NCBI RefSeq assembly: GCF_027923385.1
Contig: NZ_BSEC01000002.1
Coordinates: forward strand, 124,001 to 188,000
Direction: 5' to 3'
DNA length: 64,000 nt
Origin: Methylocystis echinoides
GTDB lineage: Bacteria; Pseudomonadota; Alphaproteobacteria; Rhizobiales; Beijerinckiaceae
Positions 1 to 8,853 of the stretch are shown here, in pieces. The number at the start of each line of letters is the position of its first letter. Positions within the stretch are counted from its first letter, which is position 1. The position numbers were made by a program, and so were the translations under genes. The notes under the pieces are model-generated. The model was not told where the DNA came from. It saw only the letters and a program-made list of their open reading frames with translations, and searched no databases.

Positions 1-259
1 GAATCACGAATTTGGCGGGTTCCACTTTTGGCGGCGGCCGGTCGAAAGACGCGCCCGGTTGGAGCCTTGCGGTCGCAAACGACTCGTCGCCGGCGTTCTG
101 CGGTTTGCTTTGCTTGCGACTCGACGCGTACCACATGAGGGCGATGATGACGGCGGCGGCAAGAACCGCGACCCCGCCCAGCGCCACATTGGGGTTCGAC
201 GACTGGCGCGTGACCGTCTCGTTCGCCAGCCGGCCTTCTTCCTCGAAATCAGCAGCCAT
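1..259 (-). CDS. virB10: VirB10-like T4SS core protein, N-terminal part only
   Basis: This is the first 86 codons of a VirB10-like protein; the remainder is beyond the left edge. VirB10 spans the inner membrane and periplasm and links the cytoplasmic ATPases to the outer-membrane ring. Visible are a short charged cytosolic start (residues 1-22), one hydrophobic segment (about 23-44), then a Pro-rich periplasmic stretch, which is the family's layout. It begins 15 nt after the VirB9 stop, the usual virB order. The diagnostic C-terminal domain is not in the window, so the call rests on topology and position. Confidence 0.8.
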   Translation of the reverse strand, partial: MAADFEEEGRLANETVTRQSSNPNVALGGVAVLAAAVIIALMWYASSRKQSKPQNAGDESFATARLQPGASFDRPPPKVEPAKFVI

Positions 260-274
260 GATCCGGCGCTCCTG

Positions 275-1141
275 TTATTGCTGCAAGCTGGCGCTCGGCG
301 CGAGGCCGTTTGAGAGAAAGTTCGTCAAGAAGCCGCCCTCGGGCGCATGGACGGCCTGGATTTCGGGTTGCACATCCGTCTCTTGCGCCGTTGGCGGCGG
401 ATCAGGTTCGGCGCGCATGTTGAAGACGCAAGCGGTCGCGGCCCCGTTGCGCATCGTCCATTGACCGGCTGTGCGATCGACGACAATCATGCCGCCCTCG
501 CGCCGGTAGTTCACGAGTGTCTCGGACCGATCAGGATTGACCAGGAAGATGCCAGGAACGTCGCCCGAAAACCGAAAATAGGTCTTCGTTCCGTCGTCGA
601 AGACGTGCTCGGGTTTGACGTAGGGCGCGCCTTTGTAGCTGTAATCGAAGTTTCTGATCGACGAGTTTTCGGCATTCCGCTTATTGGGGAAGGCCGCAAG
701 CTCGCGCGCCTTCTCCAAAAGCCGCGCGTCCGCTTCTTCGTCCGGATAGGTAAAGCGGACTTTGAACACGACCCGGCGATCGTGTCCGCCGCTCGTGCGC
801 AAGATGAAGGAATAGATTCGCTTCCTCGTCGTCACGACGGTCATGTTCGTGACCGCGTCCGGCTCCAGGGGCTTGATAAAGAGAAATTGCTTCGACTGAT
901 CGGGCACCGCCTGCCAGCCGATCGTGTCTCCGAGCGCGACCGTCGAAATTTTCTCGTCGTCATGGAGAACGATGATCGTCGAGACGCCCCGCGTCCCCCA
1001 AATCGTGACGACGTTATCCTTCTCGAAAGGTACTGTGCGCAGACGCGAATCTGCTGGAACCGGCAAGGGCGCGCGCTCAGCGACGGCGGATGACGACAAA
1101 ACGGCGGCGAGCAGGAGGCTTGCAAGCAAAACTTTCGTCAT
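275..1141 (-). CDS. virB9: VirB9-like T4SS outer-membrane core protein
   Basis: Encodes 288 residues with a clear signal peptide (about 1-21, ending SAVA) followed by a periplasmic protein. VirB9 forms the outer-membrane ring of the type IV secretion channel with VirB7 and VirB10. Conserved VirB9-type stretches include YSFILRTSG near residue 110 and a C-terminal region rich in FRFSGDVPG and TLVNYRREG, typical of the VirB9 beta-sandwich. The start at 1141 was chosen because it opens the signal peptide and its ATG overlaps the TGA of virB8 (ATGA coupling). A longer upstream reading frame lies over virB8 and is unlikely. Confidence 0.9.
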   Translation of the reverse strand: MTKVLLASLLLAAVLSSSAVAERAPLPVPADSRLRTVPFEKDNVVTIWGTRGVSTIIVLHDDEKISTVALGDTIGWQAVPDQSKQFLFIKPLEPDAVTNMTVVTTRKRIYSFILRTSGGHDRRVVFKVRFTYPDEEADARLLEKARELAAFPNKRNAENSSIRNFDYSYKGAPYVKPEHVFDDGTKTYFRFSGDVPGIFLVNPDRSETLVNYRREGGMIVVDRTAGQWTMRNGAATACVFNMRAEPDPPPTAQETDVQPEIQAVHAPEGGFLTNFLSNGLAPSASLQQ

Positions 1142-1887
1142 TGCGGGCCTCCTCCGCCAAGCGGAGCCACGGTTTCCTGGTCTTTGCGATACTCGACGAC
1201 TTGAAATCCGAGCGGATTGTCGAAGCGCCACTCGTTGCGCATCGGCTCCTGCGTGTAGCGGAACCTGACATTCGCGGCCCAATGTTCAATGACCTGTTCG
1301 CGCTCATTCGTGCGCGTCGTCATGAACCGAACTGCCGCCGTGGCGGGCGCCTTGGGGTTATCCATCCAGCCATGCGTGAGAAAGTTCACGCTTTTGACAT
1401 AGACCTTGACGCGTCCGCTCGGACCCCAGAGTTTCATCGGGCTGTTAGGGTTGGTCAGGGAAAATTGTTCCGCGAGTTCTTTGCTCGCGCTTCCACTCGA
1501 GAGCAGCGACGCGAGCTCAAAATTGTCCCTTAAGGCCGGCGGATCGTAGGTTTCGCGCGCGCGGATGAAACGGACGATGTTGGCCTGCGTCACCGCCTCG
1601 CGCTCGGAAATCGGCCCCCCGCTCTCGAGCGGTCGAGCAACCTCGACATAGCCCGTCGCTTTGTCCACGAGGAGCGTCACCACTTCGGTTGATTTCAAGG
1701 GAATGAGCACGAACAGGGCGACGAGCGCCGCGAGAAGCGCGAGGCCCATCAAGCTCGCGACGACACGCCAGGCGTTTCTGGAGAGCTCGAGCCGGCGGTA
1801 GATGTCGCGCTCCCAGCGCGCGCCATCGTGGTAATAGCTGTCGTTCACCAGCGGCGACCGCCCGCCGGCCTGCACGTCGTCTGACAT
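1138..1887 (-). CDS. virB8: VirB8-like inner-membrane T4SS assembly factor
   Basis: Encodes 249 residues. A cytosolic N-terminus (about 1-40) containing YHDGARWERDIYRRLE is followed by one transmembrane helix (about 41-65) and a periplasmic NTF2-like domain, the standard VirB8 architecture. VirB8 is the bitopic nucleation factor that contacts VirB9, VirB10 and VirB5. An AGGAAT ribosome site precedes the ATG. It sits between virB6 and virB9 as in canonical loci, and its stop overlaps the virB9 start. Confidence 0.92.
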   Translation of the reverse strand: MSDDVQAGGRSPLVNDSYYHDGARWERDIYRRLELSRNAWRVVASLMGLALLAALVALFVLIPLKSTEVVTLLVDKATGYVEVARPLESGGPISEREAVTQANIVRFIRARETYDPPALRDNFELASLLSSGSASKELAEQFSLTNPNSPMKLWGPSGRVKVYVKSVNFLTHGWMDNPKAPATAAVRFMTTRTNEREQVIEHWAANVRFRYTQEPMRNEWRFDNPLGFQVVEYRKDQETVAPLGGGGPQ

Positions 1888-1896
1888 GATGGATTC

Positions 1897-2952
1897 CTAT
1901 CCCTGTTCGCGGCGAAGCTGAGCGGCGCGGCTTTCAATAAGGGCGGCCGCCACCTGTTCCGCGCGGGGGTCGTAGCCGCGCTGCACGGTGGCGCCGCCTG
2001 GACCGACTGTGTATCCGCCGCCGCTTGGCGGCGGCAGCGCCGCTTGGCGGTAACCGTTGCCGCGCCAGTCTCGCCAAAGCCGCCAGGCGCCTTGCGCCCG
2101 GCCTTGAAGGTCGATGACGTCGCGCAGGGCGTAGCCGCCAGCGACCGAGGCCGCGATTTGGAGGGAAAGCGGCAGCAACGCGCTTCCGACGCCGCAAAGG
2201 ATCAAGAATGGCGCGATTACCGTCATTGCGGACGATGCGTCCGTGATCGATCCTAAATTTGTGATGGTGGAGTTCATGAGCGTCAGCAGGAATCCAAGGA
2301 TTCCATAAACGACGACGGGAACGATTGCATATTGCGCGCAGGTGCGCAGCCACCCGGTGAAGAGGACCGAGGAGAAGTTGAAGAGCGCCATCGCGATGAA
2401 TAGGGGCCCCAGACCCAGCAGCACGAAGAGAGCAATCTTGCCAACCAGCACGAGGCTCACGGCGATCGTGATGAAGACGACTGCGGCGATGAGGAGCACG
2501 ATCGCAAGCAGCGAGAGGCCGATCGCGGCGCCCCAGCCGCCGGAAGCGGCCACGGTCTTGCCCGCCGTGAGCGCGTTGGTGAAGAGCGTCGACAGCGTCG
2601 ATGAAATCGAGTTTTCCGGCGTGCCACAGTTCGCGCCGCCGACGCCTGAGCAAACCGCCGTCGCCACGCCGTCTGCTCCTTTCGTGAATACATCCACGAC
2701 AATCGACGAGAAATCGCCCCAGCTGAAGGCCAATGTGTAGATGACGCCGATGCGAAAGATGCGCCATAGGAACGCGCCGGCTGTGAGCGGCGCGCGCCCG
2801 TAGATCATTTCATATCCCCAATATGCGACATAGATCGTCAACGCCACGGTGAACACGGGCGCAAGGCCAGACGAGATGGACTGATAAATCTGTTGCACCG
2901 CCGATGCGGCGGTGGCATCCACCTTCTGAAAAAGCGCCGAGATAATGTCCAC
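1897..2952 (-). CDS. virB6: VirB6-like polytopic inner-membrane channel protein
   Basis: Encodes 351 residues with several hydrophobic helices (near residues 20-60, 140-180, 185-225 and 235-270), matching the TrbL/VirB6 family that forms the inner-membrane part of the secretion channel. The start is a GTG at 2952, because a strong AAGGAAGGAA ribosome site lies five bases upstream and the protein then begins VDIISALFQKVD, a normal VirB6 start. A longer version starting at 3015 would overlap the upstream lipoprotein gene. The tail is Arg/Gln-rich and probably cytosolic. Confidence 0.9.
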   Translation of the reverse strand: MDIISALFQKVDATAASAVQQIYQSISSGLAPVFTVALTIYVAYWGYEMIYGRAPLTAGAFLWRIFRIGVIYTLAFSWGDFSSIVVDVFTKGADGVATAVCSGVGGANCGTPENSISSTLSTLFTNALTAGKTVAASGGWGAAIGLSLLAIVLLIAAVVFITIAVSLVLVGKIALFVLLGLGPLFIAMALFNFSSVLFTGWLRTCAQYAIVPVVVYGILGFLLTLMNSTITNLGSITDASSAMTVIAPFLILCGVGSALLPLSLQIAASVAGGYALRDVIDLQGRAQGAWRLWRDWRGNGYRQAALPPPSGGGYTVGPGGATVQRGYDPRAEQVAAALIESRAAQLRREQG

Positions 2953-2968
2953 GGCGGTTCCTTCCTTA

Positions 2969-3151
2969 TTAGCGATTGATCGGGAGAAGCGGTCCGCAGT
3001 CGCTCGGCGCTGCAAAGGCTCGTCCGAAAGACCACAAAGAACTATCGCGCGTGCAGGGCGCTATCAGGTCCTTATGCGCGCAAGCCGAGAGAGCCGTTAG
3101 CGCCATCCCGAGCGCCACGACGAAGCCGCCTCTAGCTATTCTTCTTCTCAT
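2969..3151 (-). CDS. Small T4SS lipoprotein (VirB7/EexN-like position)
   Basis: Encodes 60 residues with Arg-rich start, hydrophobic segment and lipobox LSAC (Cys about residue 24), so it is predicted to be a lipidated outer-membrane or periplasmic protein. After the lipobox two more cysteines occur. Small lipoproteins between virB5 and virB6 act either as VirB7, stabilising VirB9, or as entry-exclusion (EexN-like) proteins; sequence alone does not separate these. The ATG at 3151 was chosen because it gives the signal peptide; the gene fits tightly between virB5 (13 nt) and virB6 (16 nt). Confidence 0.7.
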   Translation of the reverse strand: MRRRIARGGFVVALGMALTALSACAHKDLIAPCTRDSSLWSFGRAFAAPSDCGPLLPINR

Positions 3152-3164
3152 CGCGCTTACTCTC

Positions 3165-3887
3165 CTACTGCCCAACCAGCGTGGCCTTCGAAGCCTCGTA
3201 CGACCACATGTTCGCTAGCTTCGACTGAGCGGCGAGATCCTGCTGCTGCTGAGCATTCAGGGCTGCGTTCGTCAGGTTCACCGTGCCGATCAATTCGTTG
3301 ATGGTCTGACCCGTTTGAGTCTGGATTTGCGAGTTTTGATCGATTGACCCTTTGATGTCGGGCGCCGAGCCAATTTGTCCCGCCGCTCCTTTGAAGCCCG
3401 ACGACCTCGTCACCGAGGCGGCCTGAGCGCCAGACACCGCGGCGGTGATGGCGGCGGAGGTGTTAACCGCGCCCGTGTAAGCAAGGTCGGTCGTCGACGC
3501 CGCCGAATTCGCTCCGGTGAGCGTTTTGACGAGATTGAGACCGTTGATGATCGAAGACGCCAAAGTACCGTAGGAGCCCAGCGCCCCCATCGACAGGGAC
3601 CCACCGCCAAGCAGCGAACTCAGGTCCGGCGCGCTCGAGACCGAGAACCCGCCGAGGCCAATCGAGGACAGGCCTCCTGTCGACCGATCGCCCGTCACCG
3701 CCGCCAGCGTATTATTGACCGTCTCGAGAATCTGCTGGTTGGTGTTCATGATCTGCGCGGTGTTCTGCGCGGTCTGCGTCGCCTGGGTCAGCGTCGCCGT
3801 GTCGATAACCGGGACTTGCGCCAGTGCGGCGGCGCTAAGGAGCAACGAGCTCCCGAGCGACAATGAAAGCAGCGACTTCCTGATCAT
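3165..3887 (-). CDS. virB5: VirB5-like pilus-tip/minor pilin protein
   Basis: Encodes 240 residues with a signal peptide (about 1-23, ending ALA) and a Gln/Asn/Ser-rich, predicted helical mature part, as in the TrbJ/VirB5 family. VirB5 sits at the tip of the T4SS pilus and helps contact recipients. The start at 3887 has GAGGAG eight bases upstream. The central region (about 70-130) is unusually rich in Gly, Ser and Leu. Located between an unrecognised exported protein and the lipoprotein gene of the same operon. Confidence 0.8.
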   Translation of the reverse strand: MIRKSLLSLSLGSSLLLSAAALAQVPVIDTATLTQATQTAQNTAQIMNTNQQILETVNNTLAAVTGDRSTGGLSSIGLGGFSVSSAPDLSSLLGGGSLSMGALGSYGTLASSIINGLNLVKTLTGANSAASTTDLAYTGAVNTSAAITAAVSGAQAASVTRSSGFKGAAGQIGSAPDIKGSIDQNSQIQTQTGQTINELIGTVNLTNAALNAQQQQDLAAQSKLANMWSYEASKATLVGQ

Positions 3888-3910
3888 GATTTGTCTCCTC
3901 TAGCCTCGTT

Positions 3911-4606
3911 TCATGGTTCCGTCGAAAGCAAGACGACAGTCGCATTCGTGTCCGTTATTGCGGGGAGCGCTATGAGGGTCGCTTTGGCCGGATCGAAGGC
4001 CAAAGCATTCGCCGCCCGGCTCGCGCCGGCGATAAGGTTCAGCCCGCGCTGATTGAAGAGCCGCGCCGTCAAGCTCGTCACCATGATCGCCTGGTTCCAC
4101 ATTCCGCCGTTGTTGCTGCGCGCGCTGCCGTTTTGGTTCCAGGCGGACTGGGAGAGCGCGAGCGCGCCGATGATGGCGCTGGCGATTTGCGTGTTGCTCT
4201 TGTTCCCCTGAATGCCGCTCGCGACCGCGCCCAACGCCGCGACCGTCTGCGCCACTGTGTTCAGGTTCAGCGCTGTGACGCTCGTTCCGCCACCGGTCAC
4301 GGTAGTCTGGACGGCGCTCAAATCCATGTTGGAGACGATGCCGGTCGCGGGCGCCGTCGCATTGTTCGCTGAGAGGAGATCGCCGCCAACTGACGGCAAT
4401 TGGCCCTGCCCCGGCGTCTGCAGGCTTGCCGTAATCCCCTTCGAGGGCTGCACGGCCCCATCCTTGTAGACCCGCGCTTTGGCCGTGCAATCGGAGATGC
4501 TTTTTTCGGTCGTCTCCCGAGCGGCGTCGGTGACGGGCGTATCGGCGAAAGCCGGCCCAGCGCCGGCGAGAAGGAAGGCCGCCAACGGAAATAATCTATG
4601 CCGCAT
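3911..4606 (-). CDS. Unrecognised exported protein within the virB operon
   Basis: I do not recognise this 231-residue protein. It has a signal peptide (about 1-20, ending AFA) and a mature part rich in Ala, Thr, Ser and Asn with repeated helical TAL/QTV-type segments, so it is probably periplasmic. It lies between virB4 (11-nt overlap, suggesting translational coupling) and virB5 (23-nt gap). Position suggests a second VirB5-like or pilus-associated component, which is inference. The ATG at 4606 was chosen because it opens the signal peptide; a longer frame runs further into virB4. Confidence 0.6.
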   Translation of the reverse strand: MRHRLFPLAAFLLAGAGPAFADTPVTDAARETTEKSISDCTAKARVYKDGAVQPSKGITASLQTPGQGQLPSVGGDLLSANNATAPATGIVSNMDLSAVQTTVTGGGTSVTALNLNTVAQTVAALGAVASGIQGNKSNTQIASAIIGALALSQSAWNQNGSARSNNGGMWNQAIMVTSLTARLFNQRGLNLIAGASRAANALAFDPAKATLIALPAITDTNATVVLLSTEP

Positions 4607-7031
4607 GGGAAACCTCCCGCCTCGCGGAGCGCCAATTGCAGAAGATCGGAACCCATACGCGCGGATCGTCCCCGACACGGGCGCGCAGCTCTTCGCACTC
4701 TTGGACGGTGTCGACGTTCCCGGAGAGGACTTTGACGATATCGAGCATGTCTGAGAGATCGAGCCGGGCGATAACCGAGTCCTGATCGTGCTTGATCAGG
4801 AACTGCCGAGAATCGGGATCGGTGTTGATCACCCACTCGAATTCGCGCTCGGAAAGCTTGAACCCCGTCACATAGCTCTCGAAGTCCGCTTTGGGATTGG
4901 GGAAGAAGATGTTGGTCGGCGTCTGCTCGAGCAGCGTGTGGCCCATTGGGGAGGCGACGATGTCCTTCGCGGACTGCGTGCCAAAGCCGACGACGCCGTT
5001 GAGCTTGCGGATGGTTTTCAGCTTGTCGTTGAGAAACCCTGCGAATTTGTCGTCGGTTAGGATTTTCCAGCCTTCGTCGATGAACAGCATCATCGGGTTG
5101 CCGTCCATCATCCCCTCGATGCGGTGAAAAATGTAGCCGAGCGCCGCCGTGCGGATGTCATCGTCGTCAAGAAGTTTGGTCATGTCGAAGCCGAACACGC
5201 CATTCGATGCCGACCACGAGTCGCGCTCGTTGTTGAAAAGCCATCCGCGGGCCTTGGTCCAAACGTCGAATCTCGACGCCAGGTCCTCTTGGCCGAGCTT
5301 CTCGCTGCCCCTGAGGAGATGCGCGACCTCGGCAAAACGCCGATCCTTGACGGGCACGGCGAAAATTTGATCGACCGCGCCCTCGACGATTTTAAGTTGA
5401 TGGGCGCCAAGGTCCGAACCGTCGCGGGGCCGCACCATGAATTTCAGGAGGTCTTCGAGGAATTTGCGGTCTTCGGGCGAGCCTGGAAGCTGCAGGGGGT
5501 TGAAGCCGGTCGGAACGCCGGGAACCAACACTTCATAGCTGCCGCCCATGGCCCGGATGAGCGGATCGGCGCCGCGGTCCTTGTCGAAGAAGGCGACGCG
5601 CGGGCGCGGCGTCACCCGCATGGCCTGGCAGAGCAGGAAACCCAGGCCGACGGTCTTGCCCGAGCCGGTCGGACCGGTGACCGTGAAATTGCCGACCTGC
5701 CGTCGATGGAAGTTGAAATAATACGGAGTCTGGCTCGTCGTCTCCAGGATCGAGATCGCCGGTCCCCAGCGATTGCCCTCAGGCCTGCCGACGGCAAAGT
5801 TGTGAAGCGAGGCGAAGCCGACGAAATTGCGCGAGGAGATCAGGGAGCGCCGGGCGATATAGGCGAAATTCCCGGGCATCTGCGCCCAGAAGGCGGGTTC
5901 GGCGTTCATGTCCTCCCGGACGACGATCGTTCCGAAATTCTGCAGCTCCTGCGTCGTCGCCTGAACGCATTTCTCCATTTCGCGGATGGAGCGGCCGAGG
6001 GCACAGACGGTCAGATGGTGATAGCCAAGGACCGTTTGGCCGGTGACGAGCTCGTTGCGGGCGGTGTTGATCGCCGCCTCGACCTCCGTCCCCGCTTCGT
6101 CCGAAGCGGCGATCTGGCGCTCGACCTTGGCGACGTGCGACATGACCGGCGCGCGGTCTTCGAGCGCGAAGGACTGCGAGATGATCATTTCGTGCGGGAC
6201 GCGGAGGAGGCCGTCGAGCATCCCGGCTCCCGTGTAGGCCGGATACTCGCGAATGGAGAGCATCGCGGCAAACCGGGTGTCGGCGTCCGACGCTCCCCTG
6301 AATTCAAGAGCCTTCTTGCCGAAGGTGATGCGCTTCGTCGGCAGATAGGCGTCGAGCGCCATGCGCGGCAGAGCCATGTGAAGCGGCGCCCCGCCGTTCA
6401 GCAGCTGCGCCAGGAACTCGCCGATCTCCGTGCAGACCGCGCCGTGGAGCATCCTTAATCCGAGGGTTCGCGCCCCGTAGCTGGCCATCTCCCTGCAGAA
6501 ATTGGCCGCGACGTCGTGCAGTTCACGCTTGGCCTCGCGCTCGATCTCCTTTTCTTCGACGCCAAGCCCCTTGCGGAAAAAGCTCGTCGCCTTGTCCGCC
6601 ATGCCGACCTTGCCCTGAAACCCCCGGCGAATGATGGTCACATAAAGGTCGTTCACGAACATGCGCTTATGCGCCTGGTTCGCCATGTAGCGGCGATCGA
6701 GCTCCGCGCAGAAGAAGTTGTCGAAGCCGCCGCCGATCTCTGGCGTCACTTCGCGCCGGATGATGTGGGAATAGACGGCGAAGCGGCTGTCGTTCATCGA
6801 ACGAATGAGCGTATTGCGGCTCGAAAGCCGCATATCGATCTCCGCCTGGTCGGCGGTCTGAAAGCAGAAGCCGCCGACCTTCACCACCATCAGGAAGTGG
6901 CCCTCCTTCGTTTTGAGCATGTCCTCCTCGACATGCCGAAGATAGGGCACGTGCTTGGATATCCCGGCCTCGCGGCCGCTTTGCGCTCCGAATTTCAAAG
7001 AATTGAGAATATGCGCGGAGAGCTTCACCAC
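4596..7031 (-). CDS. virB4: VirB4-family T4SS ATPase
   Basis: Encodes about 811 residues of the VirB4/TraC ATPase that powers pilus biogenesis and substrate transfer at the inner-membrane base. Walker A GPTGSGKT is at residues 453-460; Walker B LFIDEGWK is near 650, followed by a conserved GFGTQSAKD segment. Length is normal for the family. I chose the GTG at 7031 because GAGGAG lies six bases upstream and only 10 nt separate it from the virB3 stop; a GTG at 7061 would overlap virB3 and has no better ribosome site. A second GTG follows at 7028. Confidence 0.95.
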   Translation of the reverse strand: MVKLSAHILNSLKFGAQSGREAGISKHVPYLRHVEEDMLKTKEGHFLMVVKVGGFCFQTADQAEIDMRLSSRNTLIRSMNDSRFAVYSHIIRREVTPEIGGGFDNFFCAELDRRYMANQAHKRMFVNDLYVTIIRRGFQGKVGMADKATSFFRKGLGVEEKEIEREAKRELHDVAANFCREMASYGARTLGLRMLHGAVCTEIGEFLAQLLNGGAPLHMALPRMALDAYLPTKRITFGKKALEFRGASDADTRFAAMLSIREYPAYTGAGMLDGLLRVPHEMIISQSFALEDRAPVMSHVAKVERQIAASDEAGTEVEAAINTARNELVTGQTVLGYHHLTVCALGRSIREMEKCVQATTQELQNFGTIVVREDMNAEPAFWAQMPGNFAYIARRSLISSRNFVGFASLHNFAVGRPEGNRWGPAISILETTSQTPYYFNFHRRQVGNFTVTGPTGSGKTVGLGFLLCQAMRVTPRPRVAFFDKDRGADPLIRAMGGSYEVLVPGVPTGFNPLQLPGSPEDRKFLEDLLKFMVRPRDGSDLGAHQLKIVEGAVDQIFAVPVKDRRFAEVAHLLRGSEKLGQEDLASRFDVWTKARGWLFNNERDSWSASNGVFGFDMTKLLDDDDIRTAALGYIFHRIEGMMDGNPMMLFIDEGWKILTDDKFAGFLNDKLKTIRKLNGVVGFGTQSAKDIVASPMGHTLLEQTPTNIFFPNPKADFESYVTGFKLSEREFEWVINTDPDSRQFLIKHDQDSVIARLDLSDMLDIVKVLSGNVDTVQECEELRARVGDDPRVWVPIFCNWRSARREVSHAA

Positions 7032-7041
7032 GATCGGCTCC

Positions 7042-7338
7042 TCAAGGCTTGTAGGAGTCACCGCCCCAAAATCGGTGATTTCGGGTGATGGGGCATTTGC
7101 CGTAGCGCACGAGCAAAATGTCGACGAACCGATTGTCCCGGACCGTCAGCACGTAAGCGAGGCCGTGGATGGGCGCGAACAGCAAAAACATCAGCAGGTT
7201 TTTGGTGTTGATGAAGATGAGAACGATGACGCACCATTCCATCACGAACAGCACATAGGGGACGCCGAGCATCATGGGCGGCCTTGTGAGGCCGCCGACG
7301 AGCGGATCGAGACGGGGCTTCGCCTGCTGCCGGATCAT
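7042..7338 (-). CDS. virB3: VirB3-like inner-membrane protein
   Basis: Encodes 98 residues with two adjacent hydrophobic segments (about 22-42 and 45-65) and a short cytosolic tail, the VirB3 pattern. VirB3 is a small inner-membrane partner of VirB4 required for pilus assembly. The DPLVGGLTRPP motif near residue 11 is typical of the family. Its ATG overlaps the virB2 stop (ATGA), and its own stop is 10 nt before virB4, so the three are probably translationally coupled. Confidence 0.9.
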   Translation of the reverse strand: MIRQQAKPRLDPLVGGLTRPPMMLGVPYVLFVMEWCVIVLIFINTKNLLMFLLFAPIHGLAYVLTVRDNRFVDILLVRYGKCPITRNHRFWGGDSYKP

Positions 7339-7649
7339 CAGCCCTGCCCGTTCGTGAGCGATTGGACGATTTGCGCAGCGCCGAAGATCAGAGCCACGCC
7401 GACGATGACCGAGAAGGCCCAGGACCACGGAATGCGCGAGGTGAGTGCGAGATAGCCGACGGCGGCTACGGCGACGGTCGCGGCCGTCGTCGCGAAGGTT
7501 CCTGTCATGAATTGAAGCACGCTCGTCAGCGCGGTGTTCAGGGGCTGGAAGGTCGCCGTCTGCGCCAGCGCCGGATCGGGCCCAGCGATCAGCGCCAGGG
7601 CGACCAGAACGCAGAAAAACATCGCGTCGGAACGCGAAAAAGCCTTCAT
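7338..7649 (-). CDS. virB2: VirB2-like major pilin
   Basis: Encodes 103 residues. A long signal sequence (about 1-29, cleavage after ALA-Q) is followed by two hydrophobic helices (about 52-70 and 74-95) with a short basic loop, matching the VirB2/TrbC pilin family. The mature pilin of about 74 residues would form the conjugative pilus. The ATG overlaps the virB1 TGA, and the TGA overlaps the virB3 ATG. Confidence 0.9.
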   Translation of the reverse strand: MKAFSRSDAMFFCVLVALALIAGPDPALAQTATFQPLNTALTSVLQFMTGTFATTAATVAVAAVGYLALTSRIPWSWAFSVIVGVALIFGAAQIVQSLTNGQG

Positions 7650-8368
7650 TTGCTTTCTCCTTCGTCGTCAGGGGACACGTAGAGAACCGACCCGCCGATC
7701 CACTCCTGGTCTTTCGCCGAACGGCTCTTTCCAGCTGGCGGCGACTCGCTTCCTGACGCTTCCTGAACCTCGCGGCTCGCCTCGGCGCCGCGCTTTCCCC
7801 GCCGCGCCGAGACATCGCCAAGCCCGTAATATTGATTGGTCACGGCGGCCACGTAGCGAACCGTTTCCGAGTTCGCCGGCACGCCCTTCGCCTGGTAGAC
7901 GCGCTCGCTGCCGGCGTTGTAGGCGGCGGCGACGAGCATCATGTTTCCCTGGAACTGGGCGACGAGGTCCTTGAGGAACAGCATCGACCCGCGGACATTC
8001 TCGATGGGGTTGCAAATGTTCTTGACGCCATATTGGGCGGCGGTCTGCGGCATCAGCATCATCGGCCCGCGCGCGCCCCTCTGGGAATTGAGATTGGCGC
8101 CGCTCGATGATTCGTGATCCAGAATCGCCAAAGCGAGCTTCTCGTCGACTCCCGCGCGCCGCGCCTCGGTTTGGACTACGCCTCGCAGGCTTTGCGAATC
8201 CATCTCGGCCGAGCAGGCTTCTGAGTCGACAGGCTCTGCCGGCGAGCTCCGCGGCGCGCCTGGAACGGGCGCCAAGGCGACCCTTACAGCTCCCCCTGGC
8301 GCGGGCTTTCGCCCGTCGGCGGCCGCGATGGCGGGAAGAAGACAGATGAGAAGGGACGCAATGCGCAT
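7646..8368 (-). CDS. virB1: VirB1-like lytic transglycosylase (SLT domain)
   Basis: Encodes 240 residues with a signal peptide (about 1-17) and an SLT lysozyme-like domain. The catalytic Glu is in ILDHESS, followed by RGPMMLMPQTA and an AAYNAG motif, all diagnostic for family-1 lytic transglycosylases. The enzyme opens peptidoglycan so the T4SS can cross the wall. The first gene of the leftward virB operon; the ATG at 8368 was chosen because it opens the signal peptide. The tail (about 190-240) is Ser/Glu-rich and lacks known motifs. Confidence 0.93.
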   Translation of the reverse strand: MRIASLLICLLPAIAAADGRKPAPGGAVRVALAPVPGAPRSSPAEPVDSEACSAEMDSQSLRGVVQTEARRAGVDEKLALAILDHESSSGANLNSQRGARGPMMLMPQTAAQYGVKNICNPIENVRGSMLFLKDLVAQFQGNMMLVAAAYNAGSERVYQAKGVPANSETVRYVAAVTNQYYGLGDVSARRGKRGAEASREVQEASGSESPPAGKSRSAKDQEWIGGSVLYVSPDDEGESK

Positions 8369-8514
8369 TGGGCAATTCCCTGGTGAGCGACCCTCTCTTA
8401 ACAAAATATAATAAATTGGCAACTGCCAAAATCTGCGATATGAAAACGAGTGAAATTGGAACCTCACGAGGGATGGGAAGCGTCCCCCGCAAGCGTCCGA
8501 GTGAGAGCGCCGCC
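8369..8514. promoter_or_regulatory. Divergent promoter region between virB1 and the plus-strand exported genes
   Basis: This 146-nt spacer separates the leftward virB operon from the rightward exported-protein cluster. It contains an AT-rich island at 8400-8420 with a perfect TATAAT at 8407-8412 on the plus strand. I see no convincing -35 at the usual spacing. The AT-rich stretch weakly resembles the palindromes in the 54-60 kb region. Confidence 0.4.
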
Positions 8515-8853
8515 ATGAAGCATCTCCATGACAGTCAGTATGTCGTCGTTGAGCCCGTCCGGCCTGCGTTCCCCTTTCTGATTTTCTTAGGTGTCTTGGT
8601 GGTTGTCGTCTCGGTGGCGGCTGATTGGCTGAACAGTCTTCCTGTTCAATTTGTGGGTCCGATTCTCTATCCTATCGAGCGCATATTGAACGCAGCCTTC
8701 TTTCCGGAGGCGCAAACCCCGCTGCGTCCGAACGGTTCGGCGCTGCTGGTGCTGCTTCCCACGCTCGCTCTCTTCGCCGCGATCTATTTTGCCGCCCGCG
8801 GAATGTTTCGGGCCGCTATGCGCGTTCTCCGGCCTTTCATAGGGCGTCGCTGA
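8515..8853 (+). CDS. Small membrane protein of unknown function
   Basis: Not recognised. Encodes 112 residues with two hydrophobic segments (about 20-42 and 75-98), so it is probably an inner-membrane protein with a periplasmic or cytosolic loop between them. Its TGA overlaps the ATG of the next gene (TGATG), indicating coupled expression with the exported 204-residue protein. A similar pair, secreted protein plus small membrane protein, occurs at 57435-58422, which suggests a conserved partnership. The ATG at 8515 was chosen over an earlier in-frame start because the upstream residues lack any membrane or leader character. Confidence 0.6.
   Translation: MKHLHDSQYVVVEPVRPAFPFLIFLGVLVVVVSVAADWLNSLPVQFVGPILYPIERILNAAFFPEAQTPLRPNGSALLVLLPTLALFAAIYFAARGMFRAAMRVLRPFIGRR

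Noticed and set aside
5124..6458. A 444-codon plus-strand open frame opposite virB4
   Set aside because: It is the antisense shadow of the clearly coding virB4 gene and its protein has no recognisable motifs; high GC content creates such frames.
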